From Spirochaetales bacterium (GTDB lineage: Bacteria > Spirochaetota > Spirochaetia > DAHUYW01): a DNA stretch of 6,232 nt. Below, piece after piece: positions 6,209-6,232 of the stretch. Under the pieces are notes generated by a model that saw only the letters and a list, made by a program, of their open reading frames with translations, made no database searches and was not told the DNA's origin. The position numbers were made by a program, and so were the translations under genes. The number at the start of each line of letters is the position of its first letter. The stretch's first letter is position 1. The DNA is taken from contig DAHUYW010000074.1 in the NCBI GenBank assembly GCA_027306915.1, positions 1 to 6,232 of the forward strand, given 5' to 3'.

Positions 6209-6232
6209 GGCCATGCCGGCCGTTTCTTCTTT
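6209..6232 (+). terminator. Weak terminator candidate after the HEPN gene
   Basis: GGCC (6209-6212) and GGCC (6218-6221) can pair around ATGCC, and the pyrimidine-rich GTTTCTTCTTT follows up to the window edge. A second small stem, CGGG/CCCG around AAATCA (6187-6200), lies just upstream. The stems are only four base pairs, so intrinsic termination is uncertain. Confidence 0.2.

Noticed and set aside
1..6232. Search by eye for CRISPR repeats, tRNA or rRNA genes.
   Set aside because: No regularly spaced repeats and no cloverleaf or rRNA-like sequence were seen on either strand.

Overview
The window comes from a GC-rich bacterium, most likely a proteobacterium, judging by codon use, an IS630-type transposase and the protein families present. 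No gene here fixes a genus. It looks like a piece of a defence island: two candidate defence modules stand back to back, and an insertion sequence sits at the 3' edge of one of them.

Layout, left to right. Positions 1-523 (minus strand) hold the N-terminal half of an IS630-family transposase that runs off the left edge just before its catalytic core. Positions 524-590 are a short AT-rich stretch that probably contains the IS end. Positions 591-4784 (minus strand) hold one very large gene of 1397 codons. Its product has an N-terminal Cap4/DUF4297-like nuclease domain, a coiled coil, a STAND-type P-loop NTPase and a long helical, TPR-like C-terminal region. This is the NLR-like layout of bacterial anti-phage sensors such as Avs proteins. 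Positions 4785-5142 are a divergent intergenic region with two dyads and a good sigma70-like promoter facing right. Positions 5143-5751 (plus strand) encode a winged-helix protein fused to a minimal nucleotidyltransferase (MNT), overlapped by 38 bases by a HEPN-domain gene at 5714-6166. Together they form a two-gene HEPN-MNT toxin-antitoxin-like operon. A weak terminator candidate closes the window.

Likely working model (inference). The large protein would detect an infection-specific ligand with its C-terminal region, oligomerise through the ATPase and cut DNA with the N-terminal nuclease. The HEPN-MNT pair would be a separate abortive or addictive module, with the MNT protein both modifying the HEPN partner and repressing their shared promoter through its winged helix. 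No sequence evidence shows that the two modules work together beyond sharing the divergent intergenic region. The most notable points are the large STAND nuclease with no recognised sensor domain, the missing RNase histidine in the HEPN protein, a promoter placed for a near-leaderless MNT mRNA, and a perfect 11-bp hairpin next to the P-loop codons that reads as a terminator on the antisense strand.
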